Positions 25,813 to 35,085 of a DNA stretch of 64,000 bases are shown here, one piece after another. Where the stretch lies: NCBI GenBank assembly GCA_015486075.1, contig WFSG01000032.1, positions 114,449-178,448 of the forward strand, written 5' to 3'. The notes under the pieces were generated by a model. It worked only from the letters and a program-made list of their open reading frames with translations, was not told the origin of the DNA and did no database searches. This DNA is from Deltaproteobacteria bacterium (GTDB lineage: Bacteria > Desulfobacterota > Desulfomonilia > UBA1062). A program made the position numbers and the translations under genes. How positions within the stretch are numbered: the first letter of the stretch is position 1; every line of letters begins with the position of its first letter.

Positions 25813-26775
25813 TCAATACGCATGGCAGGCTACAAGATGTCCATCTTCCTTTTCCTCAAGGCGTGGCCTTGATTGGGAGCATATGTCCATTGCCATGTCA
25901 CACCTCGGCAGATAGCTACAGCCTGTCCCACTGTATGCTAAGTAGTCCTTTTTGCTTGTGCAATTTATCCTTTTTTCTCGCTGGCCCACGCGTGGTATTG
26001 ATGCAAGCAGGCAGCGGGTATATGGGTGCATAGGCGTGTTAATGATGGTATCTGTTGGTCCCAGCTCAACGATTTTCCCCATGTACATTACAGCTATCCT
26101 ATCTGATACGTAGTTTACCACGGATATATCGTGTGAGATGAATAGGTAAGAAAGTTTGAGCTTTTGTTGTAGTCCCACAAGAAGGTTTAAGACCTGTGCC
26201 TGTATGGAGACGTCAAGGGAGCTGACCGGTTCATCGCATATAAGCAACCTAGGTTCAAGTGCAAGTGCCCTTGCAATCCCTATCCTCTGCCTTTGTCCAC
26301 CTGAGAATTCATGAGGATACCTGTTGGCCACGTCCAAGGGTAGTCCTACCAGTCCTAGCAGCTCTAGTGCTCTTTTCCTGATTTCTTTGCGGGATGCCAC
26401 GGCATGTACTATAAGTGGTTCTTCAATAATGGATATAACCTTCTTTCTGGGACTCAATGAACCGAATGGGTCCTGGAATATAACCTGCATTCCCCTGCGC
26501 ACATGTCTTATGGCTATCTTGTCCATGTCGGGCCTAAGTTCATAGCCATCAAACATCACCCTGCCGTAGTCTGGTCTTTCCAGCATCAGCAGGAGCCTTG
26601 CTAATGTTGACTTCCCGCATCCCGATTCTCCAACAAGGCCAAGCGTTTCATTTGGGTATATCTCGAGGTCAACTTTATCTACTGCCGTTATCCTACCAAC
26701 TGATCTGTTCGTAAGGCCAGTCTTTATATGGTAATCCTTGTGGATGCCTTTAACTGTTAGTATAGGTTCCCTCAT
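25813..26775 (-). CDS. Oligopeptide/dipeptide ABC transporter ATP-binding protein (OppF/DppF type)
   Basis: 320 residues from the ATG at 26775, which overlaps the upstream stop (ATGA) and has GGAGG 5 nt ahead; a GTG at 26790 is less likely. Walker A GESGCGKST, signature SGGQRQR, Walker B LLICDEPVSSLD, and the C-terminal oligopeptide/nickel transporter extension with cysteines (GTGCSYLPRCDMAMDICS), which in this family can hold an iron-sulfur cluster. Powers import of peptides or nickel-type substrates together with OppD. Permeases and binding protein are not in the window. Confidence 0.92.
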   Translation of the reverse strand: MREPILTVKGIHKDYHIKTGLTNRSVGRITAVDKVDLEIYPNETLGLVGESGCGKSTLARLLLMLERPDYGRVMFDGYELRPDMDKIAIRHVRRGMQVIFQDPFGSLSPRKKVISIIEEPLIVHAVASRKEIRKRALELLGLVGLPLDVANRYPHEFSGGQRQRIGIARALALEPRLLICDEPVSSLDVSIQAQVLNLLVGLQQKLKLSYLFISHDISVVNYVSDRIAVMYMGKIVELGPTDTIINTPMHPYTRCLLASIPRVGQREKRINCTSKKDYLAYSGTGCSYLPRCDMAMDICSQSRPRLEEKEDGHLVACHAY

Positions 26776-27785
26776 ACATGCCTCCAGCACCTTACCATGT
26801 GGGAACCCTCCAGTAAGGTAGCAGGTGGTTCTTTCTCAGAGCATATGCTCATTGCAACCTCGCACCTATCGTGGAATGGACATCCTTTGGGTACATCTCT
26901 AAATGTTGGTACTGTACCTGGTATGGGTTTGAGCCTGTACGACTTGGCCGTTTTCCCAAGTACTGGCCTTGAACGCATAAGACCAATTGTATAAGGATGT
27001 AGTGGGTTAGAAAATAATGTGTCAACCTTGGATGACTCTACCACCTTTCCCATATACATAACCGATACGTCCTGGCAGGTCTCGGCAACAACACCGAGGT
27101 CATGGGTTACAAGTATTATGGATGTGTTGATTTCATCCTTTAACCCTTCCATAAGTTCTAGTATCTGTGCCTGGCTGGTTACATCAAGGGCAGTGGTTGG
27201 CTCATCGGCTATCATTAACTTTGGCTTGCAGGCGAGAGCCATCCCAATCATGACCCTCTGGCGCATACCACCGCTCAGCTGGTGGGGATAGTCCTTTATG
27301 CGTTTTTCCGGCTGTGGTATACCTACCATTGCCAGGACTTCTATGGCTTTCTGGAGTGCAAAGGATCTTGAGCCTCTGAGTTCCCTTTGATGTAAGGCTA
27401 TAGTTTCAGCTACCTGTTCACCAATGGTGAATACAGGATTTAGTGATGTCATTGGCTCTTGGAATATCATAGAAATCTCGGCGCCTCTTATCTCACGCAT
27501 GGATTCTTCATCAAGGCCGACTATATCTTTACCTTCAAACCATATATGTCCTCCCACTATCCTTCCGGGCCTAGGAACCAAGCGCATTATGGAAAGTGCC
27601 AGCATGGTTTTCCCGCACCCTGATTCGCCTACTATGCCGGTGGTAACAGACCGTTTAAGACTTATATTCACCCCGTCCAGGGCCCTTACTATCCTTTCGC
27701 GGGTAAAAAAATACGTACGTAGATTCTCTATGTGAAGAATTACGTCATCTGTTTTTATTTGCGCGTTAGGCAGTTGCATTAACAT
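26772..27785 (-). CDS. Oligopeptide/dipeptide ABC transporter ATP-binding protein (OppD/DppD type)
   Basis: 337 residues. Walker [10 protein letters not shown]-loop [18 protein letters not shown], signature [12 protein letters not shown], Walker [14 protein letters not shown]-loop VTHDLGVV, and a C-terminal Cys-containing extension ([16 protein letters not shown]). Pairs with the downstream OppF-type protein as the heterodimeric ATPase. It lies 111 bases downstream of recD2 on the same strand. The absence of adjacent permease and binding-protein genes is unusual, since opp loci usually carry all five. Confidence 0.92.
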   Translation of the reverse strand: MLMQLPNAQIKTDDVILHIENLRTYFFTRERIVRALDGVNISLKRSVTTGIVGESGCGKTMLALSIMRLVPRPGRIVGGHIWFEGKDIVGLDEESMREIRGAEISMIFQEPMTSLNPVFTIGEQVAETIALHQRELRGSRSFALQKAIEVLAMVGIPQPEKRIKDYPHQLSGGMRQRVMIGMALACKPKLMIADEPTTALDVTSQAQILELMEGLKDEINTSIILVTHDLGVVAETCQDVSVMYMGKVVESSKVDTLFSNPLHPYTIGLMRSRPVLGKTAKSYRLKPIPGTVPTFRDVPKGCPFHDRCEVAMSICSEKEPPATLLEGSHMVRCWRHV

Positions 27786-27896
27786 GGGTTTTATACGAAA
27801 AGCCTGTTGTACACAAGGGATAACCTGCTGGAAGATTCTCAGTACAGATGCATCTTTGTGTACTTTGCCAGATGTTACATATCTATCAGATTTCTG

Positions 27897-30083
27897 TCAC
27901 AAAGGGGCCTCTTGCAATAGCCTTTGTTTAAGCGATGTATACCTCTCATTTGGCTTTGCATTGTTTACAGCCATGGCTATTGCTTTGAAGTTGCCTACTA
28001 TAACAACCAACCGTTTGCCCCTTGTAATAGCAGTGTAGAGTAAGTTTCTCTTCAACATTATATAATGCTGGGTATGAAGCACAATCACAACCGCTGGAAA
28101 CTCGTTTCCCTGAGACTTGTGAACAGAACAAGCATAGGCGAGGGACAACTCGTCTAGATTATGAAGATTATAACATACCTGTCTGTTGTAAAAATCCACC
28201 TTCACCTCAGCATCGTTTTTCAGCTGCCTAATCGAGGATATCCTTCCTATGTCACCGTTAAAGACGCCCAGTTCGTAGTTGTTTTTCAACTGCATGACCT
28301 TGTCTCCGGGTGCAAACCTTTGACCTGACCTATTAATGCCCTTTCTTGAAGGGTTCAGGATTGCCTGTAGATGTTCATTGAGGCTGGAAACGCCCACAAG
28401 GCCTCTGTGCATAGGTGCCATTACCTGTATATCTTCTATAGGGTCAAGTCCGAATCTCTCTGGTATCCTTGATGCAACAAACTCCTTAACGGTCTCAAGT
28501 ATATCTTCGGGGCTCTCCCTTCTGATAAAGAAAAAGTCGCCTTTGCCTTGCCTTGGCTTGAGGTAGGGGATCTCTCCCCTGTTAACCTTATGTGCGTTTA
28601 CAACTATGAGGCTCTTTCTTGCCTGTCGGAAGATCCTATCTAACTTTACAGTCTTAATCTTTCCCGATGCTATCAAGTCTTCGAGCACTTTTCCTGGTCC
28701 TACCGATGGGAGTTGGTCCGCGTCTCCAACAAGTACAAGGCGAGCATGGTTAGGCAATGCCTTGAGCACGTTGTAAAAAAGCACTATGTCTACCATGGAG
28801 AATTCGTCTATGATCAACATGTCTACCTTTAAAGGCCTTTTCTGGTTCCTGTCAAATTGCATCTCGTTTGGATTGAACTCTAGCATGCGGTGAATTGTCC
28901 TAGCGTTCCTGCCTGTTGCCTCGCCAAGCCTCTTTGCTGCTCTACCAGTTGGTGCGCATAATTGGATCCTTATTCCTTTCTTTTCCAGTATTTCTATTAT
29001 GGCACGTATCAAGGTTGTCTTGCCTGTCCCAGGTCCCCCGGTTATGATTATAATCTTGTCCTTTATTGCAGATGACACGGCATTCCTTTGCTCGCCTGCC
29101 AGAGTTATACCATGCCTTGACTCAAACCACGCAATTGCCCTGTTAATATCTACGGGTATGGGGGTGATGGAGGTCTTCATAATGGTACTGAGCCTGGCTA
29201 TAACGCCTGACTCTGATGCATAGATAGAAGGCAGATATACTGTCTTTGACTCGCCTGTGTTCTCCAAGAACACGAGGGATCCCATGCTTAATTCCTTGAT
29301 TGCATCCTCAATAATGTCCCTTTCAATATCGAGATCATGACTTGTGGTATCGACGAGGCCCTCGTAGGGGAAGTAGACATGCCCCTTGTCTGACAGTTGT
29401 CCCAGCACGTACAGTACTCCGGCTTTTGCCCTTTTATGAGACTGAGGGGAGATCCCTATTGAAGATGCAATCCTATCGGCTGTCTTGAAACCTATCCCGT
29501 GTATATCCATTGCTAGCCTATAGGGGTCATCGTGTAATATACCTATGGTGTCTTTGCCGTAGGCCTTGTAAATCCTTGGCGCATAAGCACTCGAGACGCC
29601 GTAGGATTGTAGAAGTATCATGACCTCCCTAATATCTTTTTGCTTTTTCCATGCATCAACGATTCTTCCGGCCCTTACTGGGCCTATCCCATCCACCTGT
29701 GTAAGCCTTTCTGGATGATTCTCAATCATATCAAGCACGGCCTCTCCAAATGTTCCCACGAGCCTTTTTGCCATCTCCCTGCCAATACCTCGTATCATGC
29801 CCGAGGACAGGTATTTCTCTATGCCTTCTGTTGTTGCTGGCCTTAGGCTTGAGAAACTTGAGACCTGAAACTGTGGCCCATATACAGGGTTATGTACCCA
29901 TTTACCTTTTAGTTTCAAGTGTTCACCCGGCTGTATTCCGGCCAGGTTACCAACTGCCGTTATCTTCCTACCTTTTGATATGATCCTTATTACGCTCCAG
30001 CCATTTGAGCTGTTGAAGTATACTATATGGTCTAGGGTTCCTTCGACTTCACGGTAGTCATGGTCTTCCTTTAACATATGCAT
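27897..30083 (-). CDS. recD2: RecD2-type DNA helicase
   Basis: 728 residues from the ATG at 30083, which has AGGGG about 10 nt upstream; a GTG at 30101 would add six residues. The N-terminal OB-like and helix-hairpin-helix region (GIGREMAKRLVG, VDGIGPVRAGRI, GIGFKTADRIAS) marks RecD2 rather than RecD of RecBCD. Then Walker A ITGGPGTGKTT, the DEAD-like LIIDEFSMVD, GDADQLPSVGPG, and C-terminal UvrD-like motif ACSVHKSQGNEFPAVV. A 5'-3' helicase with roles in DNA repair and replication restart (family knowledge). No recB or recC is nearby. Confidence 0.95.
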   Translation of the reverse strand: MHMLKEDHDYREVEGTLDHIVYFNSSNGWSVIRIISKGRKITAVGNLAGIQPGEHLKLKGKWVHNPVYGPQFQVSSFSSLRPATTEGIEKYLSSGMIRGIGREMAKRLVGTFGEAVLDMIENHPERLTQVDGIGPVRAGRIVDAWKKQKDIREVMILLQSYGVSSAYAPRIYKAYGKDTIGILHDDPYRLAMDIHGIGFKTADRIASSIGISPQSHKRAKAGVLYVLGQLSDKGHVYFPYEGLVDTTSHDLDIERDIIEDAIKELSMGSLVFLENTGESKTVYLPSIYASESGVIARLSTIMKTSITPIPVDINRAIAWFESRHGITLAGEQRNAVSSAIKDKIIIITGGPGTGKTTLIRAIIEILEKKGIRIQLCAPTGRAAKRLGEATGRNARTIHRMLEFNPNEMQFDRNQKRPLKVDMLIIDEFSMVDIVLFYNVLKALPNHARLVLVGDADQLPSVGPGKVLEDLIASGKIKTVKLDRIFRQARKSLIVVNAHKVNRGEIPYLKPRQGKGDFFFIRRESPEDILETVKEFVASRIPERFGLDPIEDIQVMAPMHRGLVGVSSLNEHLQAILNPSRKGINRSGQRFAPGDKVMQLKNNYELGVFNGDIGRISSIRQLKNDAEVKVDFYNRQVCYNLHNLDELSLAYACSVHKSQGNEFPAVVIVLHTQHYIMLKRNLLYTAITRGKRLVVIVGNFKAIAMAVNNAKPNERYTSLKQRLLQEAPL

Positions 30084-30184
30084 CCTGTACCTGCCCCTCA
30101 CTAAGAGGCTAAAATAACCCTTGTAATTGAATCCGAATGGCGTGTGAACTCTACTGAAAGTTGTTTTCCTTATTAATCAGGCTA

Positions 30185-30541
30185 TTAATAACTTACCTTC
30201 CTGTCGCCTGTAGCAACCATGAAGTGCACCTGCAATACACCCTCTTTTGACCTTATAATCCTTGCTATCTCAGGATGCAGGTTTTCATCTATAGGCTCTA
30301 CCTGGGAGACATACTGCTTTGTATCAGGTGTTAACTTTGTATGCCATTTTTTGATAAAGCCAGGCACGATTGCATATCCACAGCCTGAGGATCCACAGCA
30401 AGATGTATCTACAACCCCGTACCCCAGAAAATAGAGAATTTGCTTGTCCTTGTATGCGAGTTTTTTTTCCTTTGTTATCACGTAGTGCCCTCCTATGGCA
30501 TTTACCTCCTCGTTCAATACAGGATGTACAAACTCGATCAT
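30185..30541 (-). CDS. Small conserved-looking protein with a CCGSSGCG motif, function unknown
   Basis: 118 residues, no signal peptide or membrane span. The striking feature is DTSCCGSSGCGYAIVPGFI (residues about 46-64), three cysteines in CCxxxxC spacing followed by glycine, which suggests metal or iron-sulfur binding or a redox thiol; this is an inference. The rest is soluble and mixed (TKEKKLAYKDKQILYFLGYG at the start, IARIIRSKEGVLQVHFMVA at the end). AAGGAG lies 6 nt before the ATG, so translation is well supported. The recD2 gene follows by about 100 bases. I do not recognise a named family. Confidence 0.75.
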   Translation of the reverse strand: MIEFVHPVLNEEVNAIGGHYVITKEKKLAYKDKQILYFLGYGVVDTSCCGSSGCGYAIVPGFIKKWHTKLTPDTKQYVSQVEPIDENLHPEIARIIRSKEGVLQVHFMVATGDRKVSY

Positions 30542-30612
30542 ACATGGCTCCTTTTCTTTCAGGGTTAAACACTCGGGTTAAATTAATAAATTATATCTTA
30601 TAGATAACCCCA

Positions 30613-30711
30613 ATGGACCTATCTTTCAAGCACATTGTGTACCTAAAGTTTGAAGGTGTTAACACCGATGAATCAATATACCACCTAGGTAATCTAGGGC
30701 AGGAAGGGTAA
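30613..30711 (+). CDS. Possible 32-residue small protein (doubtful)
   Basis: An ATG at 30613 opens 32 codons (start MDLSFKHIVYLKFEG) ending 9 bases before the TPR gene. Composition looks protein-like, but there is no clear ribosome-binding site and a perfect palindrome lies inside it, so it may be only leader sequence. Listed at low confidence. Confidence 0.2.
   Translation: MDLSFKHIVYLKFEGVNTDESIYHLGNLGQEG
30655..30666. promoter_or_regulatory. 12-bp perfect palindrome, possible operator
   Basis: GGTGTTAACACC is fully self-complementary and lies 55 bases upstream of the first gene of the MglA-like operon, in the gap between divergent genes. It could be a repressor site for that operon. No second copy was noticed. 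Confidence 0.35.
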
Positions 30712-30720
30712 GAGAGAAAA

Positions 30721-31755
30721 ATGGGATTTATTGACCATCTTTTTGGAAAGAAAAAGATTTCAAAGGATCTACGTGAATGCAAGGAAGCCCTTGAAAAACG
30801 CCCTAGTGACCTCAATCTTATGAAGAAACTAGGCGATCTCTATCTTAAATCAAATGACCCGGAGAACGCAGCCGAGATATATGTAATGCTAGCTGACAGT
30901 TACAGTGATAGGGGGTTTTATCCAAAGGCAACAGCGCTTTACAAGCAGGCTCAGAAGCTATTGCCCACCTGGAAGGTTGCACATGAGAAACTGGCCGAGC
31001 TTTACCAGATGCAGGGCTTTGTTAGAGAGGCGGCAAATCAATATGTAAAGCTTTCCGAGCTCATGGAGCAGGAAGGCAATGAGGAAGAGGCAATAGCATT
31101 TATGCAAAAGGCCGCTGAGCTTGATCCAGCACTGAAGGAACTAAACAAAAAGGTAGATAAGTTCGAGGTGAAGGAAAAGGCCATGTTGGAAGGAATGCCA
31201 AATGCAACGCATAGTCCACAGGTCCAGGGTACTGATTTTTTTGATCTCAAGGACGAGCTGGACAAAGAGATAGATATGCTAGATATCCATGATACTGTAG
31301 CAATGGGTGGGTCTGAGAATGACGATATCACTGATGTCAAGACCGTGTTCAAGGCCATAGAGGACAGTGCTATGGATGAGAACGCAAACGATCCTTTGTT
31401 TTTGTACAATATGGGTCTTGCCTATAGAGAGACAGGTCTCCTTGACGAGGCGATTGATGCATTTAAGAGAGTGATATCAACCGGGGAGAAGCTCTTTGAC
31501 TCCTACACAATGCTCGGTGTGACTTTAAGGGAAAGGGGCCTTCATAGGGATGCTATAGAGACATTTAAGAAAGCAGCTACACTCGAAGAAGCCTCCCAGG
31601 AGATGAAGATGGGTATACTTTATGAGATTGGTCAGACCTATAAGGCAATGGGGGAAACAGATCGTGCATTGTCGATATTTAGAGAAATTCAGAAAGAACA
31701 CAGGGATTTCAGAGATGTAGAGAATGAGATAGCGAAGCTCGCAGGGGAGGGCTGA
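30721..31755 (+). CDS. Tetratricopeptide repeat protein
   Basis: 344 residues. N-terminus MGFIDHLFGKKKISKDL, then TPR helices at about 20-140 (LKSNDPENAAEIYVMLADSY, LAELYQMQGFVREAANQYVK), a acidic linker (about 150-210), and a second TPR block (about 220-335: NMGLAYRETGLLDEAIDAFK). No signal peptide; a cytoplasmic scaffold. It begins the operon with the MglA-like GTPase (1 base between) and may link the GTPase to its outputs. Proteins of this layout are common in Desulfobacterota and Myxococcota; the exact role is unknown. Confidence 0.9.
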   Translation: MGFIDHLFGKKKISKDLRECKEALEKRPSDLNLMKKLGDLYLKSNDPENAAEIYVMLADSYSDRGFYPKATALYKQAQKLLPTWKVAHEKLAELYQMQGFVREAANQYVKLSELMEQEGNEEEAIAFMQKAAELDPALKELNKKVDKFEVKEKAMLEGMPNATHSPQVQGTDFFDLKDELDKEIDMLDIHDTVAMGGSENDDITDVKTVFKAIEDSAMDENANDPLFLYNMGLAYRETGLLDEAIDAFKRVISTGEKLFDSYTMLGVTLRERGLHRDAIETFKKAATLEEASQEMKMGILYEIGQTYKAMGETDRALSIFREIQKEHRDFRDVENEIAKLAGEG

Positions 31756-31756
31756 T

Positions 31757-32620
31757 ATGGCGGTTATAAACTATGCAAAGAGAGAAATATCGGCAAAGAT
31801 AGTATATTATGGCCCTTCCCTGTGTGGAAAGACTACCAATATCCAGTACATATATACGAGTATAAAACCCGAACAAAAGGGTAAGTTGGTATCTCTGGCA
31901 ACAGAGGCTGACCGCACGCTTTTCTTTGACTTCCTCCCTGTCGAGATCTCGAACATAAAGGGTTTCAAAACTAGGCTCCATTTCTACACAGTGCCTGGAC
32001 AGGTTTACTATAATTCAACTAGGAGGGCTGTACTCACTGGTGTTGATGGCCTGGTCTTTGTTGCGGATTCACAGAGAGATAAGATGGAGGAAAATATAGA
32101 AAGTCTCAAGAACCTGGAGGAAAACCTCAATTACTATGGCAAAAGTATTAAGCAGCTCCCCCTTGTATTTCAATACAACAAGAGAGATTTGCCAGACGTT
32201 ATGCCCGTTTCAGAGATGAACCAGGTTTTAAATCCTGACGGGTATCCCTTTTTTGAGGCCGTTGCCACAACGGGTGAAGGGGTTCTGAAGACACTTACCA
32301 CAGCCACGAGGATGGTTTTAAAGTATATAGAGAAGGGTAGCAACGGAGAGCAGGTAAAAAGAGATGTCATAAACGATGTCAGGCCACGGGAACAGCCTGG
32401 AGAAGAAAGGACCTTGGATGTAGTCAGCCCTGCAACTAGGGAGAATGATGGAGCAAAGCCGGTAGAGGGTGGACGTATACAGATCGTTGGCACGGGTGAT
32501 GCTAGAATTATTTCTAATAACGCAATTAGTATACCGGTCAGGATCAAGTTTGAAGGAGACGGGGCAACATATACCATGGACTTGGCGATAAAGATAGATA
32601 GCTTAATACCAGAGGGTTGA
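31757..32620 (+). CDS. MglA-like small Ras-family GTPase with C-terminal extension
   Basis: 287 residues. P-loop GPSLCGKTT (19-27), the family-specific TVPGQ at 78-82 in place of DxxG, and NKRD at 141-144. FLPVEISNIKGFKTRLHFYT and GVDGLVFVADSQ match MglA of Myxococcus, which sets cell polarity and motility direction. MglA is about 195 residues; here some 90 more follow (about 197-287), with an acidic/proline linker and a beta-rich end (AISIPVRIKFEGDGATYTM). The extension is unassigned. No MglB (roadblock GAP) gene is seen next to it. Follows the TPR gene by one base. Confidence 0.93.
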   Translation: MAVINYAKREISAKIVYYGPSLCGKTTNIQYIYTSIKPEQKGKLVSLATEADRTLFFDFLPVEISNIKGFKTRLHFYTVPGQVYYNSTRRAVLTGVDGLVFVADSQRDKMEENIESLKNLEENLNYYGKSIKQLPLVFQYNKRDLPDVMPVSEMNQVLNPDGYPFFEAVATTGEGVLKTLTTATRMVLKYIEKGSNGEQVKRDVINDVRPREQPGEERTLDVVSPATRENDGAKPVEGGRIQIVGTGDARIISNNAISIPVRIKFEGDGATYTMDLAIKIDSLIPEG

Positions 32621-32624
32621 AGGT

Positions 32625-34112
32625 GTGTATTCAACTGCAGGTATATTACCGATCGGTTATATCAAAAGGCTATTTGATTTATGGCCATGTTCATCTGCAG
32701 TATTAGGCGATGTTTACCTTTCTGTTGTCTTGGCTACAATACTGTTGTTTACACTGATTGGCATCTGTTTCATAGTCAAATATACATCTCATATAAGGAA
32801 TGATCTTAAAAACATAATAAGCGCTGATCTAAGCAATCTGGCATTGAACCTGTGGATAGGGTTTATCCTCATGCTACCATACTTTTTCAGGGCCGGTGTA
32901 TTGTGGTTCGTTCTCTGGTGGTTTCTTGTATTCTGGGTATACTTGGCCAAAGCAGAGAAGAAGCTAGTAATGATCTTCATATTCCTTGTGTTCATATCAG
33001 GCTGGATTGCCCATGTGGGAGGCGGATTCGTTACCTACGGGACAACTCATGTAGACAAAGAGATATACCTGACAGAGAACAATATGGCTAAGCCTAAAGA
33101 TGTTATTGCCTTAACATCGTGGATCGCTTCTCATCCCGACGATGCTGAGCCCATGAATACTATGGCCCTTGTGGAAAAAAGGCGTGGTAATTTTACACAT
33201 GCCGTAGATCTTCTCAAGCATGCCCTTGACCTGGAGCCTACCAATGCGAGGTTCTATAATAACCTGGCCATAGCACTTGCAGGCATGTCGAGGTATCAGG
33301 AGGCTATCACCGCGTTAAAAGATGCCATTGCTCTTAATAGGCATTCGGTCATCTACCATTATAACATGAGTAGGATCTATCAGAAGACTTATAATCTATA
33401 CGATGCGGACAAGGAGTTTGGACTTGCAAGCAAGATTGATCCCATGCGGGTAAGTGCTTTCCTCTCAAGGGGAGACAAGGATATAGAGCACACGTTTATA
33501 GAAGAAAGGATTCCTGTGGGAAGGCTTATCTACAGAGAGATGACACCCTCAGAGGATCTTAGCAGGGCATCAGAGGCATTGTGGGCCATGGGTTTTGGAT
33601 TATTAAAGAAAGTGTATGCGCCACTCATAGGCATGGTTGCCTGTATTGTAATCCTTATACTCGAGCACATACCAAGGGAGCGGTTTACCAAGAGATGCTC
33701 TAGGTGCGGTAGGTTGTATTATGTGGGTTCTAGTTCTTCGCATGGACATTCTTTATGCCTACAGTGTCATTGGCTCGATATGAAATCCAAGAAGAAGCTC
33801 GAAAATGTCCTTACTCAGAAGATATCGGAGGTAAAGAAATACAGATTGTTAATGAGCGCCTATACTGCAAGGCTAGAATTGGCCATGCCAGGTCTAGGCT
33901 CTATTGTGGGGGATAGGACAAGCATAGGCGTCACTAGGATTTACATGCTTGGACTGTCACTTGTACTGATCATAACAGGTGGCCAGTTCGTTTATTCTTT
34001 AGTTCCATCTGGTCTTGATGTAAGGCCAGCCATAAGGATGCTAGGGATGTTCATCCTAGGTGTCCTTTATTGGCGTGCTTACTCAATGCCTCCAGGGGCA
34101 AAGGGGGTATAA
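32625..34112 (+). CDS. Membrane protein with TPR repeats and a zinc-ribbon
   Basis: 495 residues from a GTG at 32625 with GAGGG 8 nt upstream. Several membrane spans at about 28-47, 72-90, 92-110 and 112-130 and two more near the C-terminus (about 330-346, 440-485). TPR repeats (about 165-280: AVDLLKHALDLEPTNARFYN, LAGMSRYQEAITALKDAIAL) follow the first group. After the span at 330-346 comes a CxxC...CxxC segment (CSRCGRLYYVG, CLQCHWLD), a likely zinc ribbon. It appears to be a membrane component of the MglA-like operon. No named family recognised. Confidence 0.85.
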   Translation: MYSTAGILPIGYIKRLFDLWPCSSAVLGDVYLSVVLATILLFTLIGICFIVKYTSHIRNDLKNIISADLSNLALNLWIGFILMLPYFFRAGVLWFVLWWFLVFWVYLAKAEKKLVMIFIFLVFISGWIAHVGGGFVTYGTTHVDKEIYLTENNMAKPKDVIALTSWIASHPDDAEPMNTMALVEKRRGNFTHAVDLLKHALDLEPTNARFYNNLAIALAGMSRYQEAITALKDAIALNRHSVIYHYNMSRIYQKTYNLYDADKEFGLASKIDPMRVSAFLSRGDKDIEHTFIEERIPVGRLIYREMTPSEDLSRASEALWAMGFGLLKKVYAPLIGMVACIVILILEHIPRERFTKRCSRCGRLYYVGSSSSHGHSLCLQCHWLDMKSKKKLENVLTQKISEVKKYRLLMSAYTARLELAMPGLGSIVGDRTSIGVTRIYMLGLSLVLIITGGQFVYSLVPSGLDVRPAIRMLGMFILGVLYWRAYSMPPGAKGV

Positions 34113-34113
34113 C

Positions 34114-35085
34114 ATGTCTTTAGTAGGTACCTTAAAAGGTTTTGGCGTAACAGAGATATTTCAGCTCATAAATCAACAGATGAAAACTGGAACTCTCGTT
34201 GTTAATGCACCCAGGGCTAAGATATCTATCTTTTTCAGCGATGGCTATATAAGGGGCATATATTCTGATTCATGGGATGCAGACCCAAGGGTCAAGATAC
34301 TGGTCGATGGAGGTTTTGTTAAGCATAAAGACTTGGAGGTAGCAAAGGGAGGCGAAAAGGAGAGTCTTAATTGGGTCGATATTCTTATAGCCCAGAACAA
34401 GCTGAGCAAGGCCTTGCTGGATAAGATTACTAACGTAGTCTTGAGGGATCTATTCTTTGATATCCTCAGGTGGGGGGAGGGGAATTACAGGTTTGAAGAA
34501 GGGGTAAACGCTTCCAGAGAAATGATTGAATGCAATGCTCAGGCCGAGAATATAATGCTGGATACATTGAGAAGCATTGACGAGTGGCCGCTAGTAGAAC
34601 AAAAGGTACCACCGCTGGATTACTACCCCGTGGTTATAATGCCTGTCACAGAGGGCATAGTTCAAAAGTTTAAGCTTACTGACAAAGACATACGTATATA
34701 CGACCTGATTGACGGTAACAAGACTATAGACACCCTTATAAACGAATCCCTGGAAACACGTCACGACGTGCTAAGCTCGATCGTGAGGTTAATGGATGCC
34801 TTTCTAATAGAGGTGTTCCCAAAGGAAACCATAAAAGGATCAGACAGGTTTTCTAAGATGCAGACAGTGTTTGCAGGTTTGAAGAAAGTCTTTGCGTACA
34901 TACTGCTCCTGGTAACTGTCGTGGCTCTAGTATACATATCAAGGCCGGGTCTCTACGTACCACTGTGGCCAAATCCCGTGGTAACTCAATATATATATGC
35001 ACAAAAAGAAATCGCTAACAATTTTAAGTATTCTAAGCAGGCGATACCGCTTTTACATTCAGATAAAGATAATTATAACCATTGA
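34114..35085 (+). CDS. DUF4388-domain protein
   Basis: 323 residues from the ATG at 34114, which has AAGGGGG 6 nt upstream; a longer frame from 34060 overlaps the previous gene and lacks this. The N-terminus MSLVGTLKGFGVTEIFQLIN followed by QMKTGTLVVN and ISIFFSDGYIRGIYS matches DUF4388 (PATAN-like), found in regulators of motility and gliding in Myxococcota and Desulfobacterota. A second winged-helix-like segment (TDKDIRIYDLIDGNKTIDTL) and one membrane span (about 275-292) follow. The end overlaps recJ, which runs the other way, by 53 bases. Confidence 0.88.
   Translation: MSLVGTLKGFGVTEIFQLINQQMKTGTLVVNAPRAKISIFFSDGYIRGIYSDSWDADPRVKILVDGGFVKHKDLEVAKGGEKESLNWVDILIAQNKLSKALLDKITNVVLRDLFFDILRWGEGNYRFEEGVNASREMIECNAQAENIMLDTLRSIDEWPLVEQKVPPLDYYPVVIMPVTEGIVQKFKLTDKDIRIYDLIDGNKTIDTLINESLETRHDVLSSIVRLMDAFLIEVFPKETIKGSDRFSKMQTVFAGLKKVFAYILLLVTVVALVYISRPGLYVPLWPNPVVTQYIYAQKEIANNFKYSKQAIPLLHSDKDNYNH

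Noticed and set aside
34060..34113. Upstream start for the DUF4388 gene
   Set aside because: Would overlap the previous gene by 53 bases; AAGGGGG and the exact family N-terminus place the start at 34114.
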